Assembly (NCBI RefSeq): GCF_030369675.1
Contig: NZ_CP128477.1
Span: 2,170,001 to 2,234,000 of the forward strand
Direction: 5' to 3'
Length of the DNA stretch: 64,000 bases
Source of the DNA: Peteryoungia algae
Lineage (GTDB): Bacteria > Pseudomonadota > Alphaproteobacteria > Rhizobiales > Rhizobiaceae
Program-made: the position numbers and the translations under genes
The notes under the pieces: generated by a model
The model's input: only the letters and a program-made list of their open reading frames with translations
The model's database searches: none
What the model was told of the DNA's origin: nothing
Shown here: in pieces, positions 61,943-64,000 of the stretch
How the letters are laid out: each line of letters opens with the position of its first letter
Numbering within the stretch: position 1 is the stretch's first letter

Positions 61943-63004
61943 TCACTCCGCCGCAACGGAATGGGGGCCAAGCTGTGGTGTAAGCTCCGCATCGATCATC
62001 CGGTCGATGAGCTTACGGGCCCACATCGACCCGGCATCGATGTTGAGGTTGTAGAACTGATGATCGGGATTGGCCTCGATCGCCCGCTGCTGCGCCTCGA
62101 GCACAACCTCATCCTCACGGAAAACACCAGCGACCCCTTCCCGAAGCTCATGGGTACGAGCCTGATTGCCGAGATCATAGTTGCGGGCAAAGGCCCAGAA
62201 GTAGAGACAGGTATTGTCCGTCGACGGCGTGATCGTGTTGAGCACATAACCGTTCACACCCTGGGACCGGTCGCCTTGTTTGGCTCCCGTGCCTGCCTCG
62301 GCAACGCCGACGTCGATGGTGACCGTGCAAGGCGCCTCGAAGCGGATGATCTGCCAGCGGTCGACCTTGCCCGGTCGGCCATACTGCTTGCGCCAGAAGG
62401 GTGGCGGCTCGATGTCATCCATCCAACGGGTGATATAGGCGAAGCGATCCGAATGGCTCGCCTCGAACGGCGCCTCGGCGACAGCACGATTGCCGATGGA
62501 GGACCCGTGCACGAAGGTCTCGTGGGTGAGGTCCATCAGGTTGTCGACGACGAGGCGATAATCGCACTTCACCTCGATCATCTTGCCGTCGGCCGCCCAA
62601 GCGGGATCATTGTTCCAATGCATGTCGGGCACGAGCGCGGGATCGGCGAGAGCCGGATCGCCCGGCCAGATCCAGATGAAGCGATGCCTCTCGGCGATCG
62701 GATAGGACTTCACACAGGCCGACGGATTGATCGTGTCCTGCGAGGGCATGTATACACAACGGCCTGTATCGTCGAATTCGAGGCCGTGATAGCCGCAGAC
62801 CACATTGTCGCCCTCCAGCCGCCCCAGCGACAGCGGCACCAGCCGGTGCCAGCAGGCATCGGCAAGCGCGACGGGCGTGCCATTTTCCTTGCGATACAGG
62901 ACGACTGGCTTGTTGCAGATGGTGCGCGGCAGAAGCTGACGCTTCAGTTCGACATCGTATGCCGCAGCATACCAGGCATTCAGCGGAAAGGTGGGTTTGG
63001 ACAT
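61943..63004 (-). CDS. vanA: Rieske aromatic ring-hydroxylating oxygenase, VanA-like
   Basis: 353-residue oxygenase component, probably vanillate O-demethylase (vanillate to protocatechuate). The Rieske [2Fe-2S] is C51-W-H53 ... C70-GY-H73. The mononuclear iron site has H161 and H166 in DNLMDLTHETFVHG, and D154/D158 lie nearby. The C-terminal SMWARKLIDRMIDAE resembles VanA. A GTG precedes the ATG by 3 bases; AGGAGGAG is upstream. It is the first gene of the vanA-vanR-vanB order. A different methoxy-aromatic substrate is possible. Confidence 0.87.
   Translation of the reverse strand: MSKPTFPLNAWYAAAYDVELKRQLLPRTICNKPVVLYRKENGTPVALADACWHRLVPLSLGRLEGDNVVCGYHGLEFDDTGRCVYMPSQDTINPSACVKSYPIAERHRFIWIWPGDPALADPALVPDMHWNNDPAWAADGKMIEVKCDYRLVVDNLMDLTHETFVHGSSIGNRAVAEAPFEASHSDRFAYITRWMDDIEPPPFWRKQYGRPGKVDRWQIIRFEAPCTVTIDVGVAEAGTGAKQGDRSQGVNGYVLNTITPSTDNTCLYFWAFARNYDLGNQARTHELREGVAGVFREDEVVLEAQQRAIEANPDHQFYNLNIDAGSMWARKLIDRMIDAELTPQLGPHSVAAE
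62749..62756. promoter_or_regulatory. Third TGTATACA octamer, inside the vanA coding region
   Basis: Exact third copy of the octamer within vanA. It may be chance or an auxiliary intragenic operator about 290 bases inside the gene from operator 1. Confidence 0.2.
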
Positions 63005-63041
63005 CACAGCTCCTCCTCAATCGGCACACAGGAAGCCATAA

Positions 63042-63049
63042 TGTATACA
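63042..63049. promoter_or_regulatory. TGTATACA palindrome, candidate VanR operator 1
   Basis: Perfect 8-bp palindrome 38 bases upstream of the vanA ATG, in the context ATGTATACAA. FadR-subfamily GntR sites have the form TnGTnnnACnA or close to it. The same octamer recurs at 63115. Confidence 0.4.
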
Positions 63050-63114
63050 ACGAGTCAACCCCAGCCTGCCTCAATGCATATAACCTGCCAAAACACACTC
63101 AGGATTGGCCATGC

Positions 63115-63122
63115 TGTATACA
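63115..63122. promoter_or_regulatory. TGTATACA palindrome, candidate VanR operator 2
   Basis: Second exact copy of the octamer, 73 bases from the first (about seven helical turns). It lies within the vanA upstream region. Confidence 0.4.
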
Positions 63123-63424
63123 CCCCGGACTACGCTCCGACATACGCAGCGCGCCGCGTCTGCCGGTCAGGTCGCCATCTCCATGAACGGCGCTTTACTG
63201 CCGGTTGATGGCAACAGAACCGATGAGCGTCGAACCGGGCGGGCGCGATCACCCCAGCGAGGTCGACCGTCATCACGAGCCGGCGCCCCAGGGGGCGTGA
63301 AGTGTTAAGCGATTAGCCTTCGCCCATGCCCGTCAAATTGACCCAATCGGGCCCTGATCGCGCATCCGATCGGACTGTCCTTGCCGACCGGGAGGCGCAA
63401 GGCGCCCGGTTCCTCAGGTGCGCA

Positions 63425-64000
63425 TCAAGCGTTCGCAATTCTGGATCGAAAGCGCTCGGCGCCCGTCGCGATATGGTCGAGGATCGTTTCCACGGCCCAG
63501 TGACGCTCCGTGATATCGTGGGGAACGGCGCGGCTGTGGACATGGGCGAAGGTGCCCATGCGCTGGTGATAGTGCTTGGCGAGCTTCGGGTAACCGAAAC
63601 TCTCCGACATTGCGGACAGGACGAGGAATGTGTCGAGTTCCGCCGCCAGCTCCGGATGAGCGGCACCGTGATCATACAGCCAGCGATAAAGGTCGGGATG
63701 AAAATTGTTCATGACGCCCGAGAAACCGTGACCGCCAGACTGCAGGAAGGGCCAGACAATTGCCGCATTGGCATTGTTGATCGCCAGCGGCGTGTTGTCG
63801 ACAATGGCAAGACGGCGCTTGATGTGGTCGAGATTGCAGGAGACATCCTTCAGGAAGGCGAAGCGGCCGCTCTCGGCACACCATCTCACCTCGTCGTCCG
63901 TCAGCAGGCGGCGATACGGCGCCGGGCACTCGTAGAGACCCAGCATCATCTCGGTGGGCAGCGACCCAAGCAGGTCCTGCATGCGCGCCATGAAGACGGA
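63425..64000 (-). CDS. Dihydrodipicolinate synthase-family aldolase/lyase (partial)
   Basis: C-terminal ~190 residues of a DapA-family (class I aldolase) protein; the frame is open through the window edge, so the start lies beyond 64000. The Schiff-base lysine is probably in FAFLKDVS, and the following GGHGFSGVMNNFHPDLY matches the usual GGDGVISVxxN segment. Members cleave or form pyruvate C-C bonds in amino-acid, sialic-acid or sugar-acid metabolism. Substrate unknown. Confidence 0.8.
   Translation of the reverse strand, partial: SVFMARMQDLLGSLPTEMMLGLYECPAPYRRLLTDDEVRWCAESGRFAFLKDVSCNLDHIKRRLAIVDNTPLAINNANAAIVWPFLQSGGHGFSGVMNNFHPDLYRWLYDHGAAHPELAAELDTFLVLSAMSESFGYPKLAKHYHQRMGTFAHVHSRAVPHDITERHWAVETILDHIATGAERFRSRIANA

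Larger units (their letters stand above)
63005..63424. other. Intergenic region upstream of vanA
   Basis: 420 bases with no credible gene. The vanA ribosome binding site is at its left edge and two TGTATACA palindromes follow at 63042 and 63115. A weak hairpin (63387-63410, with a 3-base bulge) lies 14 bases past the stop of the partial minus-strand gene but has no T run. Confidence 0.5.

Noticed and set aside
63105-63308. 67-residue plus-strand frame upstream of vanA
   Set aside because: No ribosome binding site, low-complexity Arg/Ala composition, and it covers the candidate VanR operator; not supported as a gene.

Overview
The window looks like a stretch of alphaproteobacterial chromosome (or chromid), most likely Rhizobiales/Rhizobiaceae. 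The signs are high-GC coding sequence, many sugar ABC importers with dedicated regulators, a glxBCD-glnT cluster, a VirC1-like orphan ParA and VanA/VanB-type genes. Genes are tightly packed, often with 4-base ATGA overlaps. I saw no rRNA, tRNA, CRISPR array, prophage or insertion sequence. The first gene (thiolase) and the last (DapA family) are cut by the window edges.

Layout. 1-3.4 kb: end of a PcaF-like thiolase, a secreted DUF922 HEXXH protein and a membrane GGDEF-EAL protein. 3.4-14.2 kb: a leftward seven-gene operon (RidA, RpiR regulator, SDR, cytoplasmic GH20 hexosaminidase, M81/MlrC-like metallopeptidase, sugar-efflux-type MFS, CutC). It diverges from a rightward unit (SnoaL-like protein, second M81 peptidase, D-threonine-aldolase/D-serine-dehydratase-like PLP enzyme). 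14.3-24.7 kb: a leftward sugar ABC operon with a Gfo/Idh enzyme, divergent from a GlcNAc-type catabolic operon (GntR/UTRA, SIS deaminase, NagA, ROK kinase, GNAT). 24.8-30.1 kb: a YtfQRT/YjfF-type ABC operon with a co-directional FadR-type regulator. 30.5-33.5 kb: ParA, a lone CheW, an unrecognised two-winged-helix protein and a DUF442 protein. 33.5-38.5 kb: an ArsR regulator with SqrR/BigR-like cysteines, DUF2892 and an RND efflux pair. 38.8-47.6 kb: a probable organosulfonate (sulfoquinovose) unit. It has a GntR regulator with a Gfo/Idh protein, divergent from an LLM monooxygenase, an aldo-keto reductase, a flavin reductase, a TRAP transporter and a YeiH-type exporter. 47.7-52.8 kb: XRE-cupin regulator, glxBCD and glnT. 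52.8-60.2 kb: a LacI-controlled ABC operon with Gfo/Idh and TIM-barrel enzymes. 60.2-63 kb: vanA-vanR-vanB-like genes. 63.4-64 kb: partial DapA-family gene.

The theme is scavenging of varied plant and microbial carbon sources. Each importer sits with one or two enzymes and its own regulator. Two sets deserve most attention. One is the 3.4-24.7 kb amino-sugar/peptide region, whose two M81 paralogues, cytosolic hexosaminidase, RpiR regulator and D-amino-acid-type PLP enzyme suggest use of an amino-sugar/peptide conjugate such as muropeptides. The other is the 38.8-47.6 kb cluster, which resembles the sulfoquinovose monooxygenase pathway but with a TRAP importer, a YeiH exporter and a Gfo/Idh protein that could be an NAD-dependent sulfoquinovosidase. 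Both functions are inferred from families and neighbourhood.
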